DNA from: CADCWN01 sp046328475
GTDB lineage: Bacteria; Chloroflexota; Chloroflexia; Thermomicrobiales; CADCWN01
Length of the DNA stretch: 64,000 nucleotides
Assembly: GCA_046328475.1 (NCBI GenBank)
Contig: JAXLWN010000030.1
Span: 1-64,000 of the forward strand
Reading direction: 5' to 3'
This document shows, piece after piece, positions 1 through 8,017 of this stretch. The translations under genes were made by a program, and so were the position numbers. Every line of letters begins with the position of its first letter. Within the stretch, counting starts at the first letter, position 1. The notes beneath the pieces were generated by a model. The model had not been told where the DNA came from. It saw only the letters and a program-made list of their open reading frames with translations, and did no database searches.

Positions 1-27
1 GGGGTACTTGCGGGTCCCGGCGGGTGG

Positions 28-1119
28 TCAGGCCACCTCGCGCAGCGGGAGTTGTACCGTCAGCCTGGTTGCGTCGCTGGTCGGCTCGCTGTTGAGCATA
101 CCCTCCAGCAGCTCCACCCGCCGACTGAGGGCCGGGGAGGAGAGGTAGGCGTTTAGCCGCTCCGGTGCGCCGCCGGCGACCGGGCCGCTGGTCTCGACCA
201 GGGCGAAGACGCGGTCGTTGTCGGAGCGGAGCGTGATGGCGAGCCGCCCGCCCCGGCCGGGGATCAGGAGCGCGCCGATCGCGCCCTGGACCAGCCGGTA
301 GAGCGCGGTCTGGAGGTGGTGCGGCAGTGCGCCGGTCAGGCCGCTGCCGCTGATCGCGGTCTCGACGCCGTGCTCGCGTCCGACTTCGTGCAGGTAGCGG
401 CGCAGCATCTCGATGATCCCCAGTTCCTCCAGCGCCAGCGGCCGGATGTCGGCCAGCAGGCGGCGGGTTTCCTGCAAGGTCGCCGCGAGCATCGTCTTCA
501 ACTGGTCGAGTTCCTTCTGCGCGCCATCCACGTCCCGTTTGAGGACGTGGCGGCAGACTTCCAGGTGGAGCAGCAGGTTGGTGAGCGACTGGGTCGGCCC
601 GTCCTGGATCTCGCGCGCCAGGCGCTGCCGCTCCTCTTCCTGGCCCTCGACCACGGCGATGGCGTTCTGCCACGACGAGATCATGGTGCCGAGGTGCTGG
701 GTCTTCGGGGTGCCTTCGTTCACCATGCGCGCGGCGGTGATGTCCTGCTGCACCTGGACGAGGTCGAGGATCGTGCGCAGCTTGTCCTGGTAGTCGCGAA
801 TATTCTGCTGGCGGCTTTCCAACTGCTCGGCCTGGCTGCGCATCATGAAGAGGCGCAGTTGCACCTCGTGATTGGCGTTGTAGAGGGTGCGGATATCGGC
901 GCGGCTGTAGGAGTCGAGGTTGACTTCCATGTCGCGCACGCGATTGGCGAGGGTGATCTCGCGCTGGGACAGCTTTTCGACCTCGCTGGCGGTTTGCCCG
1001 AGCAGCAGCCGGATCTCCTGCAACTGCTGCTGGCTCTGTTCCAGCTCCTGGCGCGTCTGTCCCTCCATCATGCCGATCTGATCGACAAAGGCCTGGGTTT
1101 CTGGTGGCGGTAACGGCAC
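28..1119 (-). CDS. DegS-like HisKA_3 sensor protein lacking the phosphoacceptor His
   Basis: A 363-residue cytoplasmic protein. Residues 1 to about 150 are predicted coiled coil rich in Gln, Glu and Leu, with no membrane segment. A HisKA_3-type dimerisation helix follows, then a small C-terminal ATPase-like domain. The helix reads EEERQRLAREIQDGPTQ; in the DegS/NarL-type kinase family the residue before DGP is the phosphorylated His (REIHDGP), but here codon 172 is CAG, Gln. The ATPase region also looks degenerate: the N-box Asn is absent (LVQGAIGALL) and the DxGxGF glycine-rich loop is replaced by ETSGPVAGG. I therefore read it as a pseudokinase or ligand-sensing regulator; no response regulator is adjacent. 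The start is a GTG at 1119 because AAAGGGAG sits 8 bases upstream; the reading frame stays open far upstream without another ribosome site. Confidence 0.8.
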   Translation of the reverse strand: MPLPPPETQAFVDQIGMMEGQTRQELEQSQQQLQEIRLLLGQTASEVEKLSQREITLANRVRDMEVNLDSYSRADIRTLYNANHEVQLRLFMMRSQAEQLESRQQNIRDYQDKLRTILDLVQVQQDITAARMVNEGTPKTQHLGTMISSWQNAIAVVEGQEEERQRLAREIQDGPTQSLTNLLLHLEVCRHVLKRDVDGAQKELDQLKTMLAATLQETRRLLADIRPLALEELGIIEMLRRYLHEVGREHGVETAISGSGLTGALPHHLQTALYRLVQGAIGALLIPGRGGRLAITLRSDNDRVFALVETSGPVAGGAPERLNAYLSSPALSRRVELLEGMLNSEPTSDATRLTVQLPLREVA

Positions 1120-1430
1120 GTTCGACACTCCCTTTCTCGCGGTGCCCGCGTCGGCGTGGCAATGGATCGCGTCACGCTCGCGAGCGCGCGTCCTTGCCAC
1201 GCTATCCTCCGAGCTTTCACTCCGTACTCTAGGGAGTGCGGCAAGGCATGGCAACGCCTGGGGATAGGACTTGCGGGCTAGAACGTCCCGGAAAGTGGTA
1301 CTGCCCGCAACGGTCGGTACCTTCGGCCCGCGCTGACGCGACATAACGGCGGCTCTGCGCGGCGACCGGTGGTAGAGATGTAGGCGAGGCCGCCGATGGC
1401 GCGGATGTGGTGGCAGGGGAGGGGTGGGTC

Positions 1431-1619
1431 GTGGCCAAGTGGTGGGATCGATTCTGGGGCGCGGTGTGGGTGGTCGGCGGCGTGCTGATTGCCTATGCCA
1501 CCGGCGGTGGATGGCCGCAAATTCCGCGCCCGCCGACCTCGGTAGCCTGCGTATCCCCCGATCGCCGTCTCCAGTCTCTTCGACTCCTGGTCGGTCCTTC
1601 TGCCTCAGCCTCGCCGTGA
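1431..1619 (+). CDS. Possible small membrane protein
   Basis: A 62-codon frame begins with GTG after a GGGGAGGGG ribosome-binding-like stretch. It starts VAKWWDRFWGAVWVVGG, giving one hydrophobic helix (about residues 8 to 25) and then a Pro- and Ser-rich tail. I recognise no family, and the tail has the composition of random GC-rich DNA, so it may be non-coding or a frameshifted remnant. Nothing in the neighbourhood suggests a function. Confidence 0.25.
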   Translation: MAKWWDRFWGAVWVVGGVLIAYATGGGWPQIPRPPTSVACVSPDRRLQSLRLLVGPSASASP

Positions 1620-1850
1620 TCGGCGGGACCACCGGCATCGAATATCATCGCTGGCGCGGGCGGGTTTTCCGCTGCGACCGCCGCAGCAACGATCGACTGG
1701 CGATTGGGCCGTATACTTCCGCAGCCGAAACTGTCCCGGATGTCTGCCGACGAGGCGGCTCGCCGATGAGCCGCGCGCGGAGCGACGGGGCCGCAGCACT
1801 CGGCGACGTCGGCCACGAGCTAGGGGAGGGGAGGCTCGTGGCGGTTGAAA

Positions 1851-1897
1851 CCGCGGCTGAGGGCGCTCACGCGCCGCGAAACCCGCCTGCGCGGGTT
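1851..1897 (-). repeat. Two-hairpin 3' repeat element, copy 1
   Basis: On the minus strand this element follows the nucleosidase stop by about 6 bases. It has an AACCCGC/GCGGGTT hairpin (1880-1897, loop of four), a second GC-rich hairpin, and a tail reading CAGCCGCGGTTTCAA. A second copy lies at 26134-26190, also just after a minus-strand stop. The position suggests a terminator or 3' end stabiliser. Confidence 0.55.
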
Positions 1898-1903
1898 AGA
1901 TTC

Positions 1904-2641
1904 TTATTTGCCCGACCCGCGCACCAGCCATTCCGGCAGCATTTGCAGGTCGCTCACCGCGCCCGCGCTCGCGTCGAAGGCGTGCGGGTGCCGTCGTAGG
2001 CTTCGCCGCCGTCGGCGCTCACCAGATCGCTCACGCCGCGCAGGATGAGGCAGCGGACGTTGTTGCGCGCCGCGATGTGGGCGATTGCGCCCGACTCCCA
2101 GTCGCCCGCCACGGCACCGAAGCGGGTGTGCAGATCGGTGATCGCCGCCGGGTCGAGATCGGCGTCGCCCGAGACGAGCAGGCCGCGCCGCACCGGGTGG
2201 GGAGGTCATCTCCCAGCCAGGCGAGATCGAGGTCGGTTGCATAGGCGCGATGGCGGCCTCGAGGTCGCCCATGCGCTCGATGATGTCGTAGACGACGGTG
2301 CGTTCCGCCAGGACAATCGTGCCGCGCTCGATCAGCTCGCGGAAACCGCCGCAGGTGCCGAGGTTGATGACGAGCGGCGGTGCCCAGCGGTCGATGGCGT
2401 ACTGGGTGGACGCGGCGGCGGCGATCTTGCCCCAGCCCCCCTGCGCGAAGACGATCGGCATCGCGCGCCCGGCGACTGCGAGGCTGACCGCGAACCATTC
2501 GCCGAAGGGCGATGGGTGCGGCGTGCTTGCCGGATACGATGCGCGTACCGCGCGCCATTCGGATGTGGCGGAGATCAGGACAACCGCCGCGCAGTCATCG
2601 GGCGCTCGCGAGGCGGTTGGTTGGCTTGAAACAGTGGACAT
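1904..2641 (-). pseudogene. Nucleoside phosphorylase / MTA-SAH nucleosidase-like protein, three frameshifts
   Basis: Joining three frames gives a protein of about 245 residues of the PNP/UDP family (MTAN type). Recognisable stretches are the glycine-rich INLGTCGGF, the acid-rich middle, GDWESGAIAHIAARN and RGVSDLVSADGGEAYDG, which match the substrate-binding and catalytic Asp regions of 5'-methylthioadenosine/S-adenosylhomocysteine nucleosidases. Each frame change is repaired by adding one G or C, near 2244, 2200 and 1987. The gene starts 9 bases after the cyclase stop and is the last gene of a four-gene minus-strand operon. If the frameshifts are sequencing errors, it is an intact nucleosidase acting on a nucleoside thioether or related substrate. 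The exact substrate cannot be told from sequence. Confidence 0.7.
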
Positions 2642-2650
2642 GCGTGCCGC

Positions 2651-3430
2651 TTATCCCTCGACAATCGCCAGCACGCGCACCGGGCTGCCGCTGCCGCCCT
2701 CGATCTTCAGCGGCGCGGCGATAACGACCGCCCCGGTCGGCGGGAGTTGGTCGAGATTGGCGAGGCTCGCCAGTCCGAACTTACCCGCGCCGTGCATGGT
2801 GGCGTGGTTCGGGAAGGGGGGCGTGAAGCCACCGGCCTGCCCCGCGTCGGTGCCGACCGTTTCCACGCCGACGCCGAGCACGTCGCGCTCGTTCGCCAGC
2901 AGCGCCGAGGTGTCCTGGTGGAAGCCGGGGGTGTGCGGCCCGGTGTCGTCGGCGTTGAAGAAGTCCTTGGGGTCGGTGCGCTTGTGCCAATCGGTGCGCA
3001 GCAGGACCCACGCGCCCGCCGGGATGCGCCCGTGCTCCGCCTCCCAGGCTTCCAGGGCTTCTGTCGTCAGCAGGTAATCGGGATCGGCCGCCGACTCGCC
3101 GCTCACGTCGATCACGCAGGCCGGGCCGATGAATTTGGCGGCCGGGATCGTGTCGGTGGTGTTGTCGGGCAGGTCCTTGCCGGTGATCCAGTGGACCGGC
3201 GCGTCGAAGTGGGTCCCGGTGTGCTCGCCCATCGTGATCGTGTTCCAGTACCAGCCCGGTCCCTTGTCGTCGAACTTCGAGATTACCTCCAGGGTGACGC
3301 CCGGCGAATTGGCGAAGATCGGCGGCAGTTCGATCACTGGCGTCCCCGGTCCCAGCGGCTGCGTCAGGTCGACCACGCGGATGCTGCCACTCGCCAGCCC
3401 GGCGATCAGTTGTGAAAGTGTGCCGGCCAT
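2651..3430 (-). CDS. Cyclase family protein (kynurenine formamidase-like metal hydrolase)
   Basis: 259 residues, intact, full length for the cyclase family (PF04199). The metal-binding signature HxGTHxDxPxHW is present as HTGTHFDAPVHW near residue 90, and a later H-rich segment (PFPNHATMHGAGKFG) completes the site. Family members hydrolyse N-formylkynurenine or cyclic amides and esters through a Zn or Mn centre; the substrate here is not determined. The start ATG has the purine-rich AAAGGAGGAACCG just upstream. It sits between the ThDP decarboxylase beta gene and the nucleosidase in one operon, so it probably opens or closes a ring, or hydrolyses an amide, in the same small-molecule pathway. 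Confidence 0.87.
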   Translation of the reverse strand: MAGTLSQLIAGLASGSIRVVDLTQPLGPGTPVIELPPIFANSPGVTLEVISKFDDKGPGWYWNTITMGEHTGTHFDAPVHWITGKDLPDNTTDTIPAAKFIGPACVIDVSGESAADPDYLLTTEALEAWEAEHGRIPAGAWVLLRTDWHKRTDPKDFFNADDTGPHTPGFHQDTSALLANERDVLGVGVETVGTDAGQAGGFTPPFPNHATMHGAGKFGLASLANLDQLPPTGAVVIAAPLKIEGGSGSPVRVLAIVEG

Positions 3431-3452
3431 CGGTTCCTCCTTTGTTTGTTGA

Positions 3453-3525
3453 ACGTAGAGCGTAGAGCGTGGAGCGTAGGACGTTGTCGCGCTCCACGCT
3501 CTACGTCTTACGCTCTACGCTTTAC
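3453..3525. repeat. Inverted pair of 7-bp tandem repeats (unit GTAGAGC)
   Basis: Four units of GTAGAGC and variants (3453-3483) are followed after about 7 bases by the same units in reverse complement (3491-3525). Together they can form a long imperfect hairpin between the ThDP beta gene and the cyclase gene. The stop codon of the ThDP beta gene (3515-3517) lies inside the right arm. Confidence 0.85.
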
Positions 3526-4090
3526 TGCCCACCGCCCGCAGGTGCCGCGCGAACTGGAAGCGGTTCTCCAGGAGCGGCAGGTCGGTGACGAACGCTTTCG
3601 GGCCGATCGCTTCGACTTTGGCGACGATGGTGGTCAGTTCGCGCGCGGCGATGGCCTCCGCGAAGGCGGCGGTGAACTCGGGGATGGTGCGCGCGGTGGC
3701 GGTGCGCGGCACCCCGGCCGCCTGGGCCATCGCGGCGATGTCGCTGCCGGTCGAGGTGGCCGTGGGGAAGCCGCCGACCGAGAGCAGGCTTTCGTTGTCG
3801 AAGACGACGTGGATCAGGTTCTGCGGCTTGTAGCGGGCGAGGGTCGTCAGGCCGCCCAGGTTCATCAGGATCGAGCCGTCGCCGTCCAGGACCACCACGG
3901 ACAACTCGGGTCGCCCCAGCGCGATGCCGAGCCCCATCGAGGAGGCGAGCCCCATCGCGTGCTGCAAGTAGAAGAAGCCCGGCCGGTGCCCGATCGCCTG
4001 CAACTCTGCCGCGACCGCGCCCATGATCGTGACCACGACCCGCTCTTCGAGCTGCGGGTAGATGGCTTGTAGTGCTTCGGCGCGTAGCAT
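3515..4090 (-). CDS. ThDP-dependent decarboxylase, beta (C-terminal ThDP-binding) subunit, sulfopyruvate/phosphonopyruvate type
   Basis: 191 residues forming a single ThDP-binding PP domain. The cofactor signature GDGSILMNLGGLTTLARY (GDGS followed by Asn) is complete, and HAMGLASSMGLGIALGRP is typical of the subunit interface. Size and split architecture match ComE of sulfopyruvate decarboxylase and the beta halves of phosphonopyruvate decarboxylase-like enzymes. The partner Pyr-domain subunit is encoded just upstream (4213-4725). The holoenzyme would decarboxylate a 3-substituted pyruvate to an aldehyde, with the active site at the alpha/beta interface. The last residues and the TAG stop come from a tandem-repeat array. 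Substrate assignment is inference only, because other ThDP lyases share this split form. Confidence 0.85.
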   Translation of the reverse strand: MLRAEALQAIYPQLEERVVVTIMGAVAAELQAIGHRPGFFYLQHAMGLASSMGLGIALGRPELSVVVLDGDGSILMNLGGLTTLARYKPQNLIHVVFDNESLLSVGGFPTATSTGSDIAAMAQAAGVPRTATARTIPEFTAAFAEAIAARELTTIVAKVEAIGPKAFVTDLPLLENRFQFARHLRAVGSKA

Positions 4091-4110
4091 GGCTCACTCC
4101 AGTTCACGGT

Positions 4111-4214
4111 CGTGAGACGTGAGACGTGAGACGTCGAGAATCTTGCTTCTGGCTGGTGGCGTCATATGCGGCACTGGGCCGGACGACGACACTCACGACT
4201 CACGACTCACGACT
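4111..4214. repeat. Inverted pair of 7-bp tandem repeats (unit CGTGAGA / ACTCACG)
   Basis: The left array has three units of CGTGAGA (4111-4134) and the right array three units of ACTCACG (4191-4214), nearly reverse complements. They flank a spacer of about 56 bases between the two decarboxylase subunit genes. The stop codon of the alpha subunit (4213-4215) starts in the right array. Confidence 0.85.
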
Positions 4215-4725
4215 ATTCCTCCCACATCAAGTCGCGGCAGAGCAGGAGTGCTACCGGTTTCAGGGATGATTCGGCGAGGGTTTGCGCTTTGCGGATGCGG
4301 GTGGCGACGTGGGCCGGGTCGTCGAGGCGCTGGTAGGGGATGCTGAGGGCGTGCAGGAGGCTCTCGGTGACGCCGCCGCCCTGCGTCTGCCAGGGGTCGC
4401 GCTCGCCGAACTCGCCGCGATAGCTGATCAGCATCAGGAGCGGGATCTTGTAGAGGTGGGCGAGCGAGACGATGCCGTTGATGCTGGCCAGGAAGCCGTG
4501 ATTCTGCATCAGCATCACGCTCTTCACACCGGCGAGGTGGCAACCGGCGGAGATACCGACCCCTTCCTCCTCCTTCGCCAGCCGCACGAGCGTGGAGTCG
4601 GGGTCGTCCTCGGCGAAGCGGATCAAGTGGACCAGCCAGGTCTCGGGCAGGGCGCTGAAGAGTTTGATGTCGCACGCTTTCAGCGCATCGTAGACGACGC
4701 GCGAGTTCTCGACTGATACTGGCAC
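4213..4725 (-). CDS. ThDP-dependent decarboxylase, alpha (N-terminal Pyr) subunit, sulfopyruvate/phosphonopyruvate type
   Basis: 170 residues of a lone pyrimidine-binding domain, the length expected of ComD-type subunits. The motif LAKEEEGVGISAGCHLAG contains the Glu that activates the ThDP aminopyrimidine. MLMQNHGFLASINGIVSL and PLLMLISYRGEFGERDPW match the substrate and domain-interface loops of sulfopyruvate decarboxylase alpha subunits. It is first in a minus-strand operon with the beta subunit, a cyclase and a nucleosidase. The start follows a GGGAGGTGCCCGGTGCC leader. A larger, single-chain ThDP enzyme of the acetolactate synthase family is encoded separately at 52242-53956. Confidence 0.85.
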   Translation of the reverse strand: MPVSVENSRVVYDALKACDIKLFSALPETWLVHLIRFAEDDPDSTLVRLAKEEEGVGISAGCHLAGVKSVMLMQNHGFLASINGIVSLAHLYKIPLLMLISYRGEFGERDPWQTQGGGVTESLLHALSIPYQRLDDPAHVATRIRKAQTLAESSLKPVALLLCRDLMWEE

Positions 4726-4913
4726 CGGGCACCTCCCTTCCCCGTGCTTGGGATTGCTACGCCGCCGATTCTAGCATGATTGAAGGGCCGGATTTGCGCC
4801 GTCAAACCGGTTGGGGGTCGGTCGGTGAGGCGCGATCGGATAGATGTGAGGATGGTGGGGCGCGACGGAAGTTGGTATCGTGGGCGGGCGTGCAATGGGC
4901 GAAGGAGGGGACC

Positions 4914-5522
4914 ATGCTGACGATGCCGACGTTGGAGACCGAGCGGCTGATTATTCGACCGTTCGTGCCGGGGGATTTGCCCGCGATCCATCAACTGCTC
5001 GACGTGGATCTGGCCGAAGCCGACATGGGGAGCGAGGGGCAGCAGAGCCTGGAGGCGCGACGACGCTGGCTCGACTGGATCGTCCTGAACTACGAGCAAC
5101 TGGCGCTGCTCTATCAGCCGCCGTATGGCGACCGGGCGATTGTGCTGCGGGAGACGGGGGTGCTGATCGGGGCGTGCGCCTACGTGCCCTGCCTGGGGCC
5201 GTATGGGCAGGTACCGGCGTTGCAGCGGGCGGGGGTGTCCGCCACCGGTGCGGTCGCCGAGGTAGGGCTGTTCTGGGCGATTTCGCCTGCGCAGCGGCGA
5301 CGCGGGTATGCGGCGGAGGCGGCGCGGGCGCTGATCGACTACATGTTTGGCGAGTTTCACCTCGGGCGGATCATCGCGACGACGACCGACGATAACGCCG
5401 CGTCGATGGGGGTGATGCGGAAGCTGGGGATGCGGGTGGACCGCAATCCGTTGCCGACGCCGCCCTGGTTGCAGGTGGTTGGTGTCCTGACGAACCCGAA
5501 TGCGACGAGTAGTCACGAGTAG
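4914..5522 (+). CDS. GNAT family N-acetyltransferase (RimJ/RimL type)
   Basis: 202 residues. It opens with the typical LETERLIIRPFVPGDLPAIHQLL of RimJ/RimL-like enzymes. The acetyl-CoA loop is SPAQRRRGYAAEAARALIDY (the Q/RxxGxG/A signature), followed by TTDDNAASMGVMRKLGMR, the usual beta-bulge and C-terminal helix. It should transfer an acetyl group from acetyl-CoA to an amine, possibly a protein N-terminus; the target is unknown. The start is the ATG at 4914 because GAAGGAGGGG precedes it by 3 to 4 bases. It is transcribed divergently from the decarboxylase operon. Its final codons and TAG stop (5520-5522) come from a GTAGTCA tandem repeat. Confidence 0.85.
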   Translation: MLTMPTLETERLIIRPFVPGDLPAIHQLLDVDLAEADMGSEGQQSLEARRRWLDWIVLNYEQLALLYQPPYGDRAIVLRETGVLIGACAYVPCLGPYGQVPALQRAGVSATGAVAEVGLFWAISPAQRRRGYAAEAARALIDYMFGEFHLGRIIATTTDDNAASMGVMRKLGMRVDRNPLPTPPWLQVVGVLTNPNATSSHE

Positions 5523-5547
5523 TCAGTAGTCAGTAGTCAGTAGTCAG
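5508..5547 (+). repeat. 7-bp tandem repeat array (unit GTAGTCA)
   Basis: About five units of GTAGTCA. The unit holds TAG on the plus strand and TGA on the minus strand. Because 7 is not a multiple of 3, the array puts a stop in all three frames of both strands within 21 bases, and it supplies the stop of the acetyltransferase gene. Confidence 0.9.
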
Positions 5548-5930
5548 AATCTCTTAACTGAAAAGTGGTCGCCCGAAGTATGGGCATTGGCCCCTGACGC
5601 AACGCGTCTTTCCGTGCGGCTGTGCTGCGCAGGGGATGGGCGGTCGCGCTGGTAAGTCTTCTCTCCTGTAGCAATAGTTGACCTGTGTTGTGCGGGTTGC
5701 ACAAGAACTGCTGCGCGGATGTGCAGCGTATGCTCTGGCATCCGATCCCCCTGTACGGTATACTCCCCGGCGGCTATCCGACCTACAGGTTCCGCCGATT
5801 GGGGGGAACAAAAAACGGCGACACGGCGTTCTTCTTTCACGACCAACAGTTGGCGTGCGGAGACGCTGTGCCTAATGCCCTAATTCCGGAATTGGCCGGA
5901 GTGCGGGAGCGTATTGTCCAGGAGGAGTGT
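5548..5930 (+). promoter_or_regulatory. Leader region of the substrate-binding protein gene
   Basis: No gene is visible in these 380 bases. A palindrome TTGTGC-GGGTT-GCACAA lies at 5688-5704. A -10-like TATACT lies at 5759-5764 without a clear -35 box, and GGAGGAG (5921-5927) precedes the start codon. A start near 5770 would leave a 5' untranslated region of about 160 bases, enough for post-transcriptional control. Promoter assignment is tentative. Confidence 0.35.
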
Positions 5931-7919
5931 ATGCCTGTCCCAGAGACCACGGCCATCGATGCACTCGCCCGAGACCTCGTTGCCGGGCGGGTCGGCCGTC
6001 GCCAATTCATCATGCGGGCCGTCGCCCTGGGCGCATCGGCTTCAGCGATTGCCGCGATCCTCGCCGCCTGCGGCAGCGCCGCTGCCACCAACACCCCGGT
6101 GGTGCCGACCGTCGCCCCCACGGCGATCCCGACGAGCGCGGGGATTAATCTCGGCACCACCGCCAGCGCCGCGCCGAGCGCAGCTGCGAGTGCTGCCGCC
6201 AGTGCTGCTCCCAGCGCCGCCGCCAGCGCGGCGGCCAGCGCCAGTGCTCGCCCGAGCGCCAGCGCCGCCGCGAGCGCCAGCGCCGCCGCGAGTGGCCCGA
6301 CGAAGCGTGGCGGCGGCGGCGTGCTGAAGATCCTGCAGTCGCAGGCGCCGGTCACCTACAACCCGCACCTCTCCTCGGGGACGAAGGACGACCTGATCGG
6401 CCGCATCGTCTACGAGCCGCTCTGCACCATCGACGTGCAGGGCAACATCGTCCCGGTGCTCGCCGCCGAGGTGCCGACCCAGGCGAATGGCGGCCTCGCC
6501 GCCGACGGCAAGAGCGTCACCTACAAGCTGAAGTCGGGCGTCAAGTGGAGCGACGGCCAGGCCGTCACCGCCGACGATGTCGTCTTCACCTAAGACTATG
6601 TCTCCGACAAGGAGACGGCGGCCACCAGCATCGCCGTCTACGCCGATGTCGCCAGCGTGACGAAGGTTGACGAGCTCACCGTCAAGATCGCCTTCAAGGA
6701 TGTCACGCCGGGCTGGTTCCGGCCCTTCTTCGGGGCGGGTGGTAATATCCTGCCGAAGCACATCTTCGAGAAGGACAAGGGGGCGGCGGCGCGCAACTCG
6801 CCGAACAACCTGAAGCCGGTCGGCACCGGGCCGTACAAGGTCACCGACTTCAAGCCGGGGGACACGGTTACCTACGCGATCAACGAGAACTACCGCGAGG
6901 CGAACAAGCCCTTCTTCGATACGGTTGAGCTGAAGGGCGGCGGCGACGCCACCACGGCGGCCCGCGCGGTGCTGCAGACCGGCGACTACGACTACGCCTG
7001 GAACCTGCAGGTCGAGGACACCATCCTCAAGCAGCTGGAGACGGGCGGCAAGGGCGTCGCGGGCTTCACCCCCGGTGGCGGCATCGAGCGCCTGCTGGTC
7101 AACTTCACCGACCCGAACAAGGAAGTGGACGGCGAGCGGTCGAGCCTGAAGGCCCCGCACCCGTTCCTGGTCGATCCGAAGGTGCGCGAGGCGCTGGCGC
7201 TGGCCTGCGACCGCAAGACGATCAACGACAGCCTCTACGGGCGCGCCGGCGAGGCCGGTATCAACCTGCTCTACGACCCGCCGCAGTACAACTCCAAGAA
7301 CAACACCGCCGAGTTCAGCCTGGACAAGGCGGCGGCGATGCTCGAAGCGGCGGGCTACGTCAAGGGCGCGGACGGCTATCGCGCCAAGGGCGGCGTGAAG
7401 CTGTCGGTCCTCTACCAGACCACCGTCAACACGGTGCGGCAGAAGACCCAGCAGATCGTCAAGGACGGCTGGGAGAAGATCGGCGTCCAGACCGAACTGA
7501 AGAGCATCGATGCCGGAGTCTACTTCTCCTCCGATGCCGGCAACCCGGATACCGCCGCGCACTTCTACGCCGACATCGAGATGTACACCTCCAGCAACGG
7601 GTCGCCCGACCCGCAGTCGTACATGTCCAATTGGCTCGGCGAGAACGCCGACCAGAAGGCGAACCAGTGGTCGAAGGGGAACCGCAGCCGCTGGCAGAGC
7701 GCCGAGTACGACGCGGCGTGGAACGCGGCGCGCACCGAGCTGGACGACAAGAAGCGTGCCGCGCTCTTCATCCAGATGAACGACCTGATCGTGAAGAACT
7801 TCGTCCACATCGCGCTCGTCAACCGCAAGGGCGTCTTCGGGCGCGCGACCGCGCTGAAGAACGTCAATAACACCACCTGGGACGTGGACTACTGGAACAT
7901 CGCCAACTGGAGTAAGTAG
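5931..7919 (+). CDS. ABC transporter substrate-binding lipoprotein, family 5 (peptide type), with an in-frame TAA
   Basis: 662 codons. Residues 24 to 48 form a twin-arginine lipoprotein signal (GRRQFIMRA, hydrophobic stretch, then LAAC, with the Cys as lipidation site). A low-complexity Ala/Ser/Pro linker of about 60 residues follows, then a full SBP_bac_5 domain (YNPHLSSGTKDDLIGRIVYE, VGTGPYKVTDFKPGD, VREALALACDRKTIND). Codon 221 is TAA in VVFT-stop-DYVSD, where relatives usually have an aromatic residue; the frame continues normally after it, so one substitution separates it from Tyr. It may be an error or a recent nonsense mutation. No permease or ATPase genes adjoin, so this binding protein is an orphan. 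The ligand is unknown: peptides, sugars or nickel are all bound by this family. Confidence 0.85.
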
Positions 7920-7949
7920 GCGAGGCGTTTCCCGGTAACGTTCGCGCTG

Positions 7950-7993
7950 CAACAGCAGGGGCGCTGCACACACATGCAGCGCCCCTGCTGTTG
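7950..7993. terminator. Perfect 19-bp inverted repeat between convergent genes
   Basis: Arms 7950-7968 and 7975-7993 are exact reverse complements with a loop of six. The hairpin lies between the convergent binding-protein and CotH genes and probably terminates both. T-tracts are weak on both sides. Confidence 0.85.
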
Positions 7994-8017
7994 TTGGCTG
8001 CGATGCCGACTGGCCTG

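Larger units (their letters stand above)
1120..1903. other. Intergenic stretch without a convincing gene
   Basis: About 780 bases lie between the sensor protein start and the nucleosidase stop. Reading frames on both strands are short and unrelated to known families. The only candidate is a small one-helix protein at 1431-1619. The last 55 bases hold a two-hairpin repeat described separately. Confidence 0.5.

Noticed and set aside
28..1638. N-terminal extension of the sensor protein to 536 residues
   Set aside because: The extra 173 residues are Arg/Pro-rich low-complexity translation of GC-rich DNA, while a good ribosome site precedes the GTG at 1119.
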